Positions 10,099-22,040 of a stretch of 64,000 bases of DNA are shown one piece after another. Each line of letters starts with the position of its first letter. Positions within the stretch are counted from its first letter, which is position 1. Position numbers and translations under genes: made by a program. The DNA is from Diospyros lotus (taxonomy: Eukaryota; Streptophyta; Magnoliopsida; Ericales; Ebenaceae), in contig NC_068351.1 in NCBI RefSeq assembly GCF_014633365.1, positions 26,880,366 through 26,944,365 of the forward strand, written 5' to 3'. The notes beneath the pieces are model-generated. The model saw only the letters and a list, made by a program, of their open reading frames with translations. It was not told the DNA's origin and did no database searches.

Positions 10099-13078
10099 TG
10101 AAAGTAAAGTAAGATCGATACGGGGCAAACAACGTAGTTCAAAAATTTTTGAACTTACCCCGATCCTGGTGATCGCGGCTGGCGAGCCGATCAGATTAAT
10201 GTATGTATTAGGACTGGTTTGCAGCTAGGATGCTCCCCAGGTCGTCTCCCAACGAACTGTCAATGACTGTCAAAACAAGATTAAATGGGGGGGTTTGTTG
10301 AAAACCGAACTCAAAAACGCTCAAGAATGAAACAAAGAAACAAAAATGGATTCTCGACCAACTAAAACGTAATCCGCTACAAACCCTACCTCCTTACCTA
10401 GGTAATCCCCGTCTCGCTTATGAAAATATTTTGTTTGGATTGATTCTACTCTTCTACAACCGTAAAAGATTAAATCAAAATGAGTAATCGCTCATGCAAT
10501 AATATGTCGTTTCTTTCTAATCAAAGCCTCAACCGAGTACGTCAATTAAACCTATCCAAAGATCATGCATGCATTCACACAACTGCGTAAAAGAAACATA
10601 CATAAAATTATAGAAGGAAAAGAAACGAAATCAATAAGAACATGAAAATCGAGTTCCAAACCGGATTCGACTACATGACCGAGACTCAAACCGGGCAAGG
10701 GGTATGGGATGTAGCAGATTACAAGCAAATTAGCCTTCCATAGAAGCGGTGAAAATCCTCCAAAATCGGCCACACAATTGCCTCTTTGCTAGCTCTTATT
10801 TATAGGGTTTTGGAAAAGCAAAACCTAGGCTAAATGGGCTTAGGGATTGTTTATTACATATGGCCCATAATTTAATTAATTAAAAAAGCCCAATGAATTC
10901 TAAATTCGCCCATAACCCATAATGAAGTATGGTTGCCTCTTTCAAACTCGATGTCCGTCCACTTTGCGAAGCCCACTTGCGCCTCTATCGAAATAGCTCA
11001 AATTTGCGGCCCAAATCTGCCAAATAAGAATAAAAATAGTGTGAAGCCTAATAAAATAAACACAAGACAAATGAAATAACTTAAATAGAGTGTAGTGAAG
11101 ATGAAATAAGAGGGATAAATAATATAAAATATGGGCGCTATCACCCGGCGATTGGATCAACGTCGAAATCAAATAATTCACATACAAATAAATAAATATA
11201 ACCTTTAGATTATCGAGTCATTCGCGGATTCGAGCCGTCCAAGCGTCCAGCCTCTAACTCGTGATACGCGGCACGCATCTATTGGCAAGGAGAGCGAAAT
11301 AGGAGTGCTAGCTCCTTCTCCTTTGCGCGGCTTGTGTCTGGACGAAAAAGAACGCCCACGTTTCAAATCGATGCAAAAAAGAAACGGGGAATTGCAATAC
11401 GTTTTTCAACTTTTGAAAAATGACACCAAAAATTCTCTCTTTTTCTCTCTCTTATTTGGGCAACCCATAAAGGGATATTTATAGAGAAAAATCCTAGGGT
11501 TTCTAAAACCCTAATGGATTGGGCTAGACTATTAATTCTAATTTAATTAGAATTTTAAGTGGGCTTATTCTAGTCCAACTAGAAATATAATTAAATGGCC
11601 CAAATCCTTTTATAGGTTTAAATAAAATATTTTGGCCCAAATCTAATTCAAGCCCAAATATAATATTTAATATTTAGCCCAAATCTAATTTGGTCCAAAT
11701 ATAATATTTAATATTTGGCCCAAATCTAATTTAGTCCAAATATAATATTTATTTTAATATTTGGCCTAAATCCAATTTAGTCCAAATATAATATTTAATT
11801 TAATATTTGGCCCAAATCTAACTTAGTCCAAATATTAACTTAAACCCAAATATATTTTATTTCCTATTTGCCACTCCAACAAATAGAAAATTATTAAATT
11901 AGAAACTCTTTCTTAATTTAATCAATTGTCATTTTAGAAAACTCTTTCCATTATGACGACTCCTCGTCATATCAACGTCATTATGTCTATTTGTTCTTTT
12001 TTCGTGAAAACCTACAACGGCACAACTTCTTGCCGAAGTGTCCCACTTAACCATACGTTCACTCTCCTGGTTTAAGCCAGGGACCGTGCTTATTGCGTAT
12101 GACTCATTAGGCTTCCGAATATGTTGGTAATGTGTCGGTACAAACACATAAGACGAGATTGGCCTCTAGCAAGGCATCATGCCTACCCAATTATTCAAAA
12201 GGATTCATAATCCGCAAATAACCTTTCACGAGCATAGTTACCGTGTAATACGATCCTCTAGTCAATGTATCCTATGTGATCTCAAGTTAGCGATGTGTTG
12301 CTTGATCATGATCACATAAGTTTTTCTTCGGTCATTCGAATATCTTCACTTAATAGAAAGTGAATCAATAACTCCTTATTGATCTCTTTCACCATGGCCA
12401 TGGATTTAAAGTGAATATCCACCAAAGGTGCCTTAGATACATCATCCTCTATCAAGGGATAAACAAGTCCCATCTTGGTTATACACCCATTTTCATAAGC
12501 CTCACGATATACCCAACGATCGCCCACGTGCAGCCTTTGTCTAGGCCTATCGAAACAATGTCAAAGCATATCGGTCTTCTTATGAGATGACCGTGACAAC
12601 CTCAGGTCCAAGGATTAGTTACACCCATCTCGTATGAGAATTCCATCAACATATAACCAAAATGGATTCTCATGGCGAGTCATGTCCAGCATGTTCTCCA
12701 ACATTGGTCACCTATGTACTTGCCTAGGCATCCCCATGTCTATGGGTGTGAGACCCCCATTGCTATCACATAGCAAAAACATAGCACATACAAGTCTTAC
12801 CGCAATTGTCAATGTCCATTCTTGACATTGTTACTACTTGAGACATTTAATGATGTCTAGAAACTGTGATGCATCATCTCACATCTTTATAGATTAATCA
12901 CAGTATACATCATATGGACTTCTATCTAGTTTCATTCGGTTATTACAATAATAACAAGAAACTAATAGAATGACTTTTTGTGAATTTGAACAACTCCTTA
13001 TTTAAATAATAAACATGATTACAATTGTCAGTGTACAACATGCCCAATCTGATTGGGTCTAGAGCACCTACACTAACA
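10099..13078 (-). repeat. Candidate minus-strand LTR or nested LTRs, CTTCT duplication
   Basis: The segment starts TGAAAGTAAAG and ends CCTACACTAACA (minus strand TGTTAGTGTAGG), and CTTCT flanks both sides (10094-10098 and 13079-13083), fitting one LTR insertion. Two minus-strand TATA-like sites (CTATAAATA near 10800 and near 11475) hint that two LTRs may be nested here. The minus-strand 3' end region holds GTTGGGAGACGACCTGGGG, as seen near the 3' end of some plant LTRs. No protein-coding evidence. Superfamily not recognised. Confidence 0.5.
11640..11862. repeat. Four to five tandem copies of a 41-46 base unit
   Basis: Units built on GCCCAAATCTAATTTAGTCC followed by AAATATAATATTTAAT repeat with small changes. 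They lie inside the LTR above and look like local slippage expansion. Confidence 0.75.
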
Positions 13079-13083
13079 CTTCT

Positions 13084-13169
13084 AGAATGGTAGCGTCCAA
13101 AGCGGAGAAGATCTGGGACCAATTGTAAGGTCACATGACGAGGACGTCATGTGCTTAAGGGGAGGAGAA
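13084..13169 (+). mobile_element. 3' internal end and polypurine tract of a Reina-type chromovirus
   Basis: GAGGACGTCATGTGCTTAAG followed by GGGAGGAGAA directly before an LTR start is the standard 3' junction of chromoviruses. No readable protein remains upstream, because the left side is cut by the preceding LTR at 13079. Confidence 0.65.
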
Positions 13170-13394
13170 TGTAATACCCCAAGAGTCCAGAGAATGGTAA
13201 TATATATTAAGGATAAGTAAGGAATGAAACAACACCTGCTGGATACGTTTTAGGTTGAATGTAGGCAAAGAACTCCCGGGTTAAGCGTGCTTAAGCTAGG
13301 GAAGCTTAAAGATGGATGACCCCTGAAAAGTTTGCATAGGCTCACTAGGGTAAGTTATTTTGATCATTCCTATTGCTCGATGCTGGATGTTACA
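13170..13394 (+). repeat. Short Reina-type LTR (225 bases)
   Basis: Starts TGTAATACCCCAAGAG and ends TGGATGTTACA, directly after the polypurine tract. It contains GGGTTAAGCGTGCTTAAGC and GATGGATGACC, phrases I associate with LTRs of the Reina clade. The short length also fits that clade. The 5' partner LTR was not found. Confidence 0.7.
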
Positions 13395-13831
13395 AGATTG
13401 GTACTGAAATTGTATTGACCCAAGATTACTTACATTGAACATCAATTTAGTTCTTTTCTCGAATTCAGCTTATTTCAACATATTCTGCTCAACCAAATGT
13501 TTTGGTATGTTCATTTTCTTCCATAAATAATCTCCCAGTGAATTGACCTAGACTGATATAGAAAACTAAATTATGCCACACGTACATTAGCGAGTATAAA
13601 CGCCTCACCCCTATTTTGATAAATGAGTTTTTGTGTTGCAAGGTGAGTGGTGGAGCACCTCTTCCATACTATTGACAGTTCACCAAGGTAAAAGACTAGA
13701 ACTGTCGACAGATGGTAGAAAACTGTTGACTGGCATAAGCTGCAACTACAAAACAAAGCATTCTGCTTTTTTTCTTAACCCAAAACTCATACACATTGCA
13801 CTAACAACTACATAGGACATGGAAACAAGCT

Positions 13832-13847
13832 GAGGCTCTGATATCAC
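13832..13847 (-). promoter_or_regulatory. Primer-binding site of a minus-strand LTR element
   Basis: GAGGCTCTGATATCA is the complement of TGATATCAGAGCCTC, one change from the initiator-Met tRNA site TGGTATCAGAGC used by many plant LTR elements. The LTR end (CTCATCA on the minus strand) lies one base away. Confidence 0.72.
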
Positions 13848-14960
13848 TGATGAGAAACACCAACTATTGGAGTATCAATGCAAGGGTTTAGCTGGTTTTG
13901 CAAAACTTTTTCAAAAAACCAATAAAATGGTAGTGGAAACATAAACCAAAATCTCCTTGTAAGACTCATTTCGATGTCTATATTCTAACCAAAAATTAAA
14001 CCATGCCAGAGGGGGTTTAGTAGGTATACCTTTCAACTCTTGAAGGTTGATGTAGAGGCTGAAATCCTCTGGTGGAAACAACTTCTTGCTTCCGAATGGC
14101 TCCTGAACAGCTTCCGAACTGATTTTGGTTAGATCGAACCGACTCCCGAAAACATGGGTGGCCTAGTTAGTCCACGCTCCAGTGAGATAGACAGAAACAA
14201 TTTCCAGTTTCACAAAGTTGACGATAATTTTGGCCCCTTATACAAAACTTTTAAAAATTACATCTAGGCCCAGTATTAATTCTTAATAGCACTTTCATTA
14301 TCTCATAATGACACAAAGGCTCTCGTTAACTCTTAACGACATACACTCTTGACGATTACTCCTTATTAATTAATCATTTAACCTAATCCATTAACTCTTA
14401 ATGGTAACGTCATTAACTATTAATGATGATTTCAACCTTAATTGCTTAGTCAACCATCACACCTTAATATGCATGTGATCTTCTAGGTTTACTACTAAGT
14501 AGCAATCAAGACACGTCAAACTCTTCGATGTTGACCAAATATTTTGGTCTACAATGAGAATCTCTCCATCTTCTCGATGTACCCCGAAAGACCCTTAGTG
14601 ACAACTAGTATTATGTCAGGGCGATCCTTCCAGTAATGAAGTCGTCAGAATATAACCTATTTGGGCTTTTGATTCCTTTGTACTATAATGCTTTCATCAA
14701 TTATCATCCCGATTGAGTGAAAGTCATGGACTAATCAAACTCACTAACTCAATGACTATGCTAAAAACAATGTGGTGAGATTGAGATGACACATTTGAAA
14801 CTCTTTCCAACATTGGAACACTTTCCAATTAAGTGTACCCTGGCCCGGGGTTTCTACAATCAAGACAACCACTGATCACATAGGATGTTCACCTCACGCC
14901 GAAGGTTGATGGATCCTATTAGCAATCACCTACCTCCATATGCCATTACACATGGACCAC
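13848..14960 (-). repeat. 5' LTR of a minus-strand element (outer end uncertain)
   Basis: It lies on the LTR side of the primer-binding site. The outer end could be 14858 (minus strand TGTAGAAACC) or 14950 (TGTAATGGCATATGG); I could not choose because no duplication is visible. It contains four near-repeats of CATTAACTCTTAATG (14270-14440). The downstream internal region (13395-13831) has no recognisable coding sequence. Confidence 0.55.
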
Positions 14961-14989
14961 ATAGTGCATCCAAAATTTTGAATTAACCG

Positions 14990-15602
14990 AAAATCTTGTT
15001 CAAGCTAGTCGTGAGGTTATGGAAGATGACTCTATAGAAACCCAAATCAATGACACCAATGAAATGCCCTTAAACACTAGGATTTTGCTCCTCATTTGTT
15101 GTCAAGTGTTGACCCCTCGTCGTGGAAGTTTTTCAACCGTGACTAGGGTGGATTTATGGTTGATGCAATGCATAATGGCAAAACGATGACCTAACCTATG
15201 TATAGTAATTATCAACCAAATGATTAAATCATTTTCAGGAAAAAATAGGTCATTTCCATATGGTATGGCATTGAGTGCATTGTTCGTAAAGAAGGTAGAC
15301 AACTTGGGCACAGCTAAACGTGTGTATCTTAGCCAAGCTGAGCACATCAATGCATTTTTGGCTATTAGAATGGATTTCAAGATTCGGGATGGTGAATGGG
15401 TTAGGGGTAATAAGAAAAGAAAAGCAGATCAAGAGACTGATGTTCCATCATCTTCTGCTCCGTCCTCTCAGGCTTTTAAAGATGTTCTCAAATTAGCTGA
15501 CACGAAGTCAGAATTTCTTGCATTATGTGAAGAAGTCCATGAGGAGTTTTGTGAGCTCCATCGTCGTCATAATGAAGTCCTTGATGTAGTTCTTACTCAC
15601 TT
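14990..15602 (+). pseudogene. SIRE/Maximus env-like third ORF, split relic
   Basis: Translated blocks LTPRRGSFSTVTRVDLWLM, NLCIVIINQMIKSFSG and FPYGMALSALF, ending in EEFCELHRRHNEVLD, match the extra ORF downstream of pol in SIRE/Maximus Ty1/copia elements (the 'putative plant transposon protein' family). Its function is unproven; it is often called env-like. The tail is homologous to the minus-strand ORF at 47491-47682. There is a TGA at 15187-15189. The frame appears to end in VMTR-stop at 15618, but the last four codons belong to a solo LTR that starts at 15603; the original tail resumes at 20884. The 5' side is cut near 14960 by the minus-strand LTR. Confidence 0.75.
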
Positions 15603-15971
15603 TGTAATGACTCGTTAGAGGGCTTAGAATTTATCAAGAATGATTTAATTGTTTATTTAATTTTTGAGTTAAAAGAATTTGCCAAGGTGGCAATTTAGGA
15701 ATTTTTTTAAATGTGAGAATAGCTTTTAATGGCATTTAGTTAATGTGGAAAATAATCAAGGGCAAGAAGGTAATTTAAGAACTTAATTAATATTTAGAGG
15801 ATTTATGTATTGGGTAAACTCATGCGTGGGGAGGAGTTGGAAGTCTCCAAGTTATAAAAGAGGAATGAGGTATGGGCTTCTAGGGTTGCTCCTATATATA
15901 TATATATATTCATAGTGCATAGATTTCTTCTCATGCCGTGAAGAAACAGAGAACTCAAGAAGTTGCAGTAG

Positions 15972-18832
15972 TGTAACGACCCGCTCCCACTTACGGGCGC
16001 CACTGGTAAATAATCGACCGGATTACTCACCCGACAACCACAACTGAAGGGTCGGACTATGTTTCTACAGGAAACGCCCTAGGTGGGAACTAGGCTTCAT
16101 CCTTACCTTCGCTCCACTCAGGAATCGGTCCCAACTCAAATAAGAAAAATCCAGTTGACCAAGACCCGAAACCCGAGTGAGCTTCACCTCTTTTCGACTC
16201 ACCCCATAGCAAGCCAGAGGTGACCCAAGCACAAAGCTAGCATACAAATACTTCGCTGAGTATTGGGGATTTATGAGAACATACCTTGCTGATCTTGACT
16301 CGGTCCGAAACTTGGCTTTATCGACTATACCACATTCAACAAGCAATCTCACAATCATCTATCACACTATGATGATTACAACAATTAAATACATTTAAGC
16401 TCAATAACACAGACATTTACTCACAAGGGTATACATACACCATGCCCCCTGGCTACATACAAGCAATATTAAAAATACATAACTCGAGTAACTCAGCTAG
16501 TTGCCACAACGGCCTCCCAGCACCATCCCTGCTTGCATCCGGACTTGCATCATCTACACATGAGGTAAAACCTCATGAGTCATAAAGACTCAATAAGGGT
16601 GCAATGCATGTAAATGTGAATATAATCAAGTTTATGTATGCCGATGCATGCAAATGAGGCTAGGTCCACTCATCCTCACAACCCACTAAGGTTTGAGGCA
16701 TCAACCTATCAGCCCCCACCACACTAGTCCTCCATATGGCCATTAGTCCACTAGTTCTTGCATCACACAAGATATAACCACTACATGCCAATGCAACATA
16801 AAAACATTATCAAACACATTTACCAACTTGCAAGGCCACCTCCACATGGGGTCGTCCCTTACCTGGCTCGAAGCCTCAACTCTGCCTCAGCACGAACTCC
16901 AGCCCGAACACCGAGCTCTTCTAGGATCACCGTCTCCCCGGTCGGACCTAGATACAACCACACACAAAATCCCAACTCCATTAACCTCCGGCATTAAACC
17001 AATGCCCTCAACTACGCCGCACATCACCAAAATCATTCATTAACAAATTTCAAATAACCACAACACAGGGTTTAATCCAACTAATACTACCTAATTCATT
17101 ATCTCACATAATGAGAATAATTAAATTAATTTACTTCAATTAATTCAAAAGAATTAATTAATTACCTCATTCAATTTGGAAGGAAAAATCGGCCAAACGC
17201 CCACGCTGACGTTGCTTCTCGAGCTGCCGTCTCATGCCCGAAATCCCATTCTCGAGCTTCTGGGACTTTTCCCAAATTTTCTGAAATTTTTCAGGATTTT
17301 CTCCTATTTTCCAGAATTTTCCATATTTCTTTATTTTCTTTTCCCTTTATTTTCTTTATTTTCTTCCTCCACTGTTCACTGTCTTATTCCTTCTCCATTT
17401 CTCGCGCACACTCGGCTTCTTCTCAAGCACCCGCGCACAGCAGCTCGGCTACGCACGCCGGTCGCCGCTGCCACCAGCTCGCCACCAACTGCTGCTTCAC
17501 GCAACCACGCCACTCGTTGACCGGCCGCCACCGCCTCAAGCTGCCCCCACGCCGCGAGCAGCCACCTGCGCGCAAGGCGGCCATGGCTATTCCAGCCACC
17601 CACATTAGCCAAGCCAGCACCCGCGTCATCGCTGGACGCCACGATCACGGCCGATTGCCATCATCCGAGTTGCTGATGCCTCCTTCCTTGCTGTTCGGAG
17701 CATCGACAGAAGCCACATCCGCCATGGCCGCTTCTGCTCGCTGCCGTTGCTGCTTCCATAGCCGTCGCTGCATCACGCAGCCTCTTAGCTGGCCATCTCT
17801 CCATCTCCTGATCTCTCTCTCACTCTCTCCTACAAGCTCTCTCTCTCTCGGCTTCTCACGATCTTCGGCCAGGCTCCCTCTCTCTCTGTCTCTCATTCTC
17901 TATTTCGGCCATCAAACGGTAGCCATGGTTGCTGCCTTCGGTTAGCACATCCGGCCAGCATTTCTCTCTCGCAAGCTCTCACTCGCGATCTCTCTCGCTT
18001 GCAATCGCACGCCCAGCCCCGAGCTCCCTCTCTCTCTCGCTGCCATTTCTCTTCTCTCGGCCAAGCCTCAAATGAGAGGAGAAAATCAGATTTCTTAATG
18101 GCCAAGCACTGTAGTTAGCTTGCCCTCCAAGCTCACGTGTATACTTATATATATACACCATTACGCATTTGATCCTCTCTGATTTATAAATAACAAAGGC
18201 AAACTCCCAGGAAGCTTCAAGGAAGTTTCCTCTCGCGGCACACACATATATGCACCTATTATACATTAAACCCTCCTAATTCTCAAAATTCCACTTAAGA
18301 GAATTGATAATTGCACTTGGGGGATTTTATAATTACACTTGGACCCTCCCAAGATTTTAATTAATTTCCCACAAGCAACTAAAACATTAATTCTCCAAAA
18401 TTAATAATTTGACTTTTACTCGATAAAGCCAATTTCATCCCTGCGCCTGCACGGGACCTTAATTTGACCCGAAAACACTTAAGGGTTGCCTTACTCAGAA
18501 AACCAAACCACCCCTAGGGTCCCCTTAGCTTTTAGGAGGTCCCCTCCGCCTATTCAGTATTGGCACCCACTCGAGCTTATATAGAATTTATTCCGAAAAT
18601 TATTCCCGATCGGACTGCTTCCAGCGTCATTAATCTCATCTTGAGACGCTCGTCAATCTCTTGCCCTCTTCCCTGGACATCCAAGTCCCGAGGCACTCCC
18701 AGCCGCCAATTTGACAAAGTTTATTAATTAATTTCTCGAGATTGACCCTTGGGCTTTCCGGACCACCCGAGGTCCTGACAAAATAATCCAAAAATTATTT
18801 ATTTTCAATACCATGTAATACCGGGTATTACA
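15972..18832 (+). repeat. Solo LTR (2.86 kb) with perfect AGTAG duplication
   Basis: Starts TGTAACGACCCGCTCCC and ends CCGGGTATTACA. AGTAG occurs immediately before (15967-15971) and after (18833-18837). It lies within the older LTR at 15603-20883. Its first 200 bases resemble the minus-strand LTR at 5855-7077. Two small perfect inverted repeats sit side by side at 16560-16592 (TGAGGT-AAA-ACCTCA and TGAGTC-ATAAA-GACTCA). C-rich and CTCTCT-rich tracts at 17400-18060 create open frames on both strands that have no family resemblance and are not counted as genes. Confidence 0.88.
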
Positions 18833-18961
18833 AGTAGTGTCTCGCATAGAAGATTCTCGTTGAAATCGTAGAGTCAATCAAGGTTCCTGAAGGCAAGTAT
18901 CTCTCCCTATAATCCTTCCTTACAGGTTTCATGTTTTCATCATTCTCAAATTTCAGTCAGT

Positions 18962-18992
<31 letters not shown>

Positions 18993-19195
18993 CATATATG
19001 CGTACCAATGAGTTCTTGGCAAGTCATGCATGATTTCTTATAACAATCCTTTCCAATACGATCATTGAATCATCCTTGATATTGTTTCATACCGATTAGG
19101 ATTTGTTTTCTCAAGATTTCTTTCGGGATGGTGTAGTAATGATAGGTTATGTTTCAGATTGTGTCTTTTGTGAGCGTTTGTATTTTTGATATATA

Positions 19196-19875
19196 TTAAT
19201 AGACATTCGGATAAGAGCCCTCATATCCGGATGGGTTAGAAGTCATCTGGATGGATGAAAAGTTTTATGTGAGTGACATCCGAATGACCTATGTGCATAT
19301 TCGGATGGATCTTGGGGCATCCAAATGGCCTGTATGCGTATTCGGATGGCTTATTTGATCTTTGTGGGTGAAATCCGGATGGCTTTATAGTCTTTTGTGA
19401 GTCATATTCGGATGATTTAATTCGTATCTGAATGAGTCCAAGGTATTCTATGAGTGATATCCGGATACCTTGAATCATATCCAGATATGAACAAAATAAA
19501 TTGAGAGTGATATCTGGATGCCTTGAGTTATATCCGGATGGGTCCAAATATTTTTGTGCGTGATATTCGGATGGTTTCTTCATGCATCCGGATAGGTCAA
19601 AGCTAATATCCGGATGTCTTGTTTCATATTCGGGTGCTTCTCTCCTAAAGTTGAATCTCATATTCGAATGGTCCCTATAGCATCTGAATGCCTTAGTGAG
19701 ACATCTAGATGACCTGAATCATATCTGGATGTCTTGTTCCATATCCGCATATTTCTCAGCATATCCAAATAGCTCGTGTTATATAGGCCCAATGCATTCG
19801 AATGAGTCTCTTTCACATCTGGATGTCTTTCCTTATATCTAGATGGTTCTTCTTGAGTCCGAATGAGTCTTCCAG
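19196..19875. repeat. Array of about 25 degenerate CATCCGGATG palindromes
   Basis: Variants of the perfect palindrome CATCCGGATG (CATATCCGGATG, ATTCGGATGG, CATCTGGATG) recur about every 25-30 bases. The sequence between copies is not conserved. It lies inside the solo LTR at 15603-20883. Confidence 0.8.
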
Positions 19876-20883
19876 TGAACCTAATTTAAGATATTATTTA
19901 CTAAAAGATTAAATACCCTCAAATAATGGATTTTCATACCAAAATGTGATAAATCTAACGTGATCATACTATAAATCATAACTAGTAGAATCATTATATC
20001 CCAATATGTTGATAATGATTATATGACATGATTAACATTATTATGTTACATGTTTGATATTACGTGCATACGTTTTGGTATGAACATGAGGCATGACTTT
20101 ATGTGGAGCACTTCATATTGTGTACGAGCATGTATATGAGTATTGTATTGCAGCATGCGCGCGAGGCAGCTTAGTCCATAGGGATCCTGTAAGTTTCAAT
20201 TACAGTTCAGTTTCTGTGTTGCTCACTTGGTAACGACTAGGGGGCTAGGGGCATAATGCCCACAGTATGTGCTTACAATTTTTGTGGTTGCAAGAGTCAG
20301 TTCAGGCAAGTATGTATTTCAGATTATATGGGCTTAAAGGCCGCAGTTGTGTACCTGTATTTTACAATTTATGTGCATTTCCATCATATATATGAAACCT
20401 TATAGTGATTGTTAATCCCTCAGTACAAGAACAGTTAGTACATCATGAGTATCGACGTTCTGTGATTCAGCGACAGTTTCCTTTCATGATTATGACTTGT
20501 TGAGCTTTATGGCTCACCTTGTATTCTTCACCATTCTAGGTCCTAGTAGGGGAGTTCCAGACGTGGGGCCTAACAGTGTCGGACAGTAGAGTGTGTACGG
20601 GTAGCCGCTTAAGAATGAAAGATGTCTGGGTGTTATTTTGTGTCTTGTCATTTAGGAGAATTTTATATTTTCAATTGATTAATTACTTATTCAGTGATTA
20701 TAGGTTTCAGTTTATATTAAACTTCTCAATAGACCAGAGTTTTGTTACAACATGTTAAGTTGTTTAAGTTATGATTGGTCAAGTTATTTATAATTGTAGA
20801 CTCTAGCTTCATGGTGAGTTTTATTTTATCTTTTTTCTAGTAGCACCTCCTCCTTGGCAGTTTTAAGGAGAGGGGATGTTACA

Positions 20884-21423
20884 CGCTTGTCCTGTCCTTC
20901 AACAACTACTCCTGCATCATGTCCTTAATCTCCTTAACTCTAGATCTTTAAATTTGTATCAAACATTTTAAACTTAGCCTCATGTTGCTATCTATTTTGT
21001 AATGACATACATACTATGCATGTTATGAATGGCTAGCTTACTAGTTTTTTGATATTCAACTGGCATTTGTTGGATATATCTAAACTTTGATTTGTAATTA
21101 ATCTTCAAAGATGGATTATTGTTGCTCAAAAAGTTATTTTTGATATTAGTTTGGTTTTTGGTCGTATCTATATTCAATAGCTAAGTATGCTATTTCTTCT
21201 TGACAATGGTTTGAGTAATTGGTATATTGATATGTAGAATTCGAGTTTTTTGCTTTAAGTTTTCCCCATTTTTCTTTTTTCGAGTATGTCTTCTTAAGGG
21301 GGAGTTTTGTGTTAAATTCTAAAAACCACCTTTTTGAATATGACAAAAAGGGGGAGAATAGAATAAAAAAGAGATTGGTTTTTCTTTTTAAATAGGTTTT
21401 GTCATCATCAAAAAGGGGGAGAT
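20884..21423 (+). mobile_element. SIRE-type 3' noncoding region with polypurine tract
   Basis: This continues the env-like ORF relic interrupted at 15602, then runs into purine tracts AAGGGGGAG (21297), AAAAAGGGGGAGAA (21345) and AAAAAGGGGGAGA (21410-21422). Multiple G-rich tracts before the LTR are typical of SIRE/Maximus elements. Confidence 0.7.
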
Positions 21424-22040
21424 TGATATATTGATATTGGTTTAAAGGTTTTGATGATAAAAAACAAAATTAAGCTTTTCCCTAATCTATTGGTCAAGTG
21501 TATATCTTTATATATTTCAAAGTTCAAATCAATTTCGGATGAGATTCATATTCAAAATAAGATTAAATCATCAAATGAAATTAGAGGGCATATGCCAAGA
21601 AAATGTTGTTCCAAAAATGTTTTGAGTGTGTTTTAGGGTTAAGGCAAATTAAGTTTTAAAGATGTTGAGAGTGTTAGTCGTCTAAGTATTCAAATATGTC
21701 GGATGGGCTAATATGACTTTTGTCGGTCGACTAATGCTCTTTGATCAGGTGACTAACAGAATGCTAATGGCCTGTATTTATCGACCAGTTGATATATTAT
21801 GCTTCTATCTGTCGACAAGCTCTTTATCATCTGTTGACTAACAATATGATATGCTTCTATGTCTTAAGATTTTTTGAATTAAATCGGTTGACTATATAGT
21901 TCTAATCTGTCGCCTGAGTGTAAGTGCTTGTCTAAGTTAGTCGTCTATTATTTTTCATCTGTCGTCTGGCAGATTGCATGCATCCTTGAATTATTGATGT
22001 ATAACTTGTATCGGGTGACTAATCATTTTCAGTGATCTAA
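21424..22040 (+). repeat. SIRE-type 3' LTR, truncated
   Basis: Starts TGATATATTGATATTGG then GGTTTTGATGAT, the usual start of SIRE LTRs, right after the polypurine tract. From 21670 it carries repeated CTGTCGAC / GTCGACTAA / TTGACTAAC motifs shared with the minus-strand SIRE LTR at 45556-46918. The right end is lost into AT-rich sequence near 22040; no LTR end motif is seen. Confidence 0.68.

Larger units (their letters stand above)
15603..20883 (+). repeat. Solo Ty3/gypsy-type LTR, itself split by a second solo LTR
   Basis: Starts TGTAATGACTCG and ends GGGGATGTTACA. The flanks are CACTT (15598-15602) and CGCTT (20884-20888), a 5-bp duplication with one change. Without the nested insertion the LTR is about 2.4 kb. 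The env-like frame runs across the flanks when the insertion is ignored, which supports the borders. It holds a TATA-like TTATAAAAG at 15851-15859 and the palindrome array at 19196-19875. Confidence 0.78.

Noticed and set aside
17176..18266. Several overlapping ORFs on both strands
   Set aside because: All lie in C-rich and CTCTCT-rich sequence of a solo LTR and read as low-complexity Ser/Leu/Arg proteins.
19196..19875. CRISPR-like spaced repeats
   Set aside because: Repeats are short and degenerate, spacing is uneven, and this is plant nuclear DNA inside an LTR.
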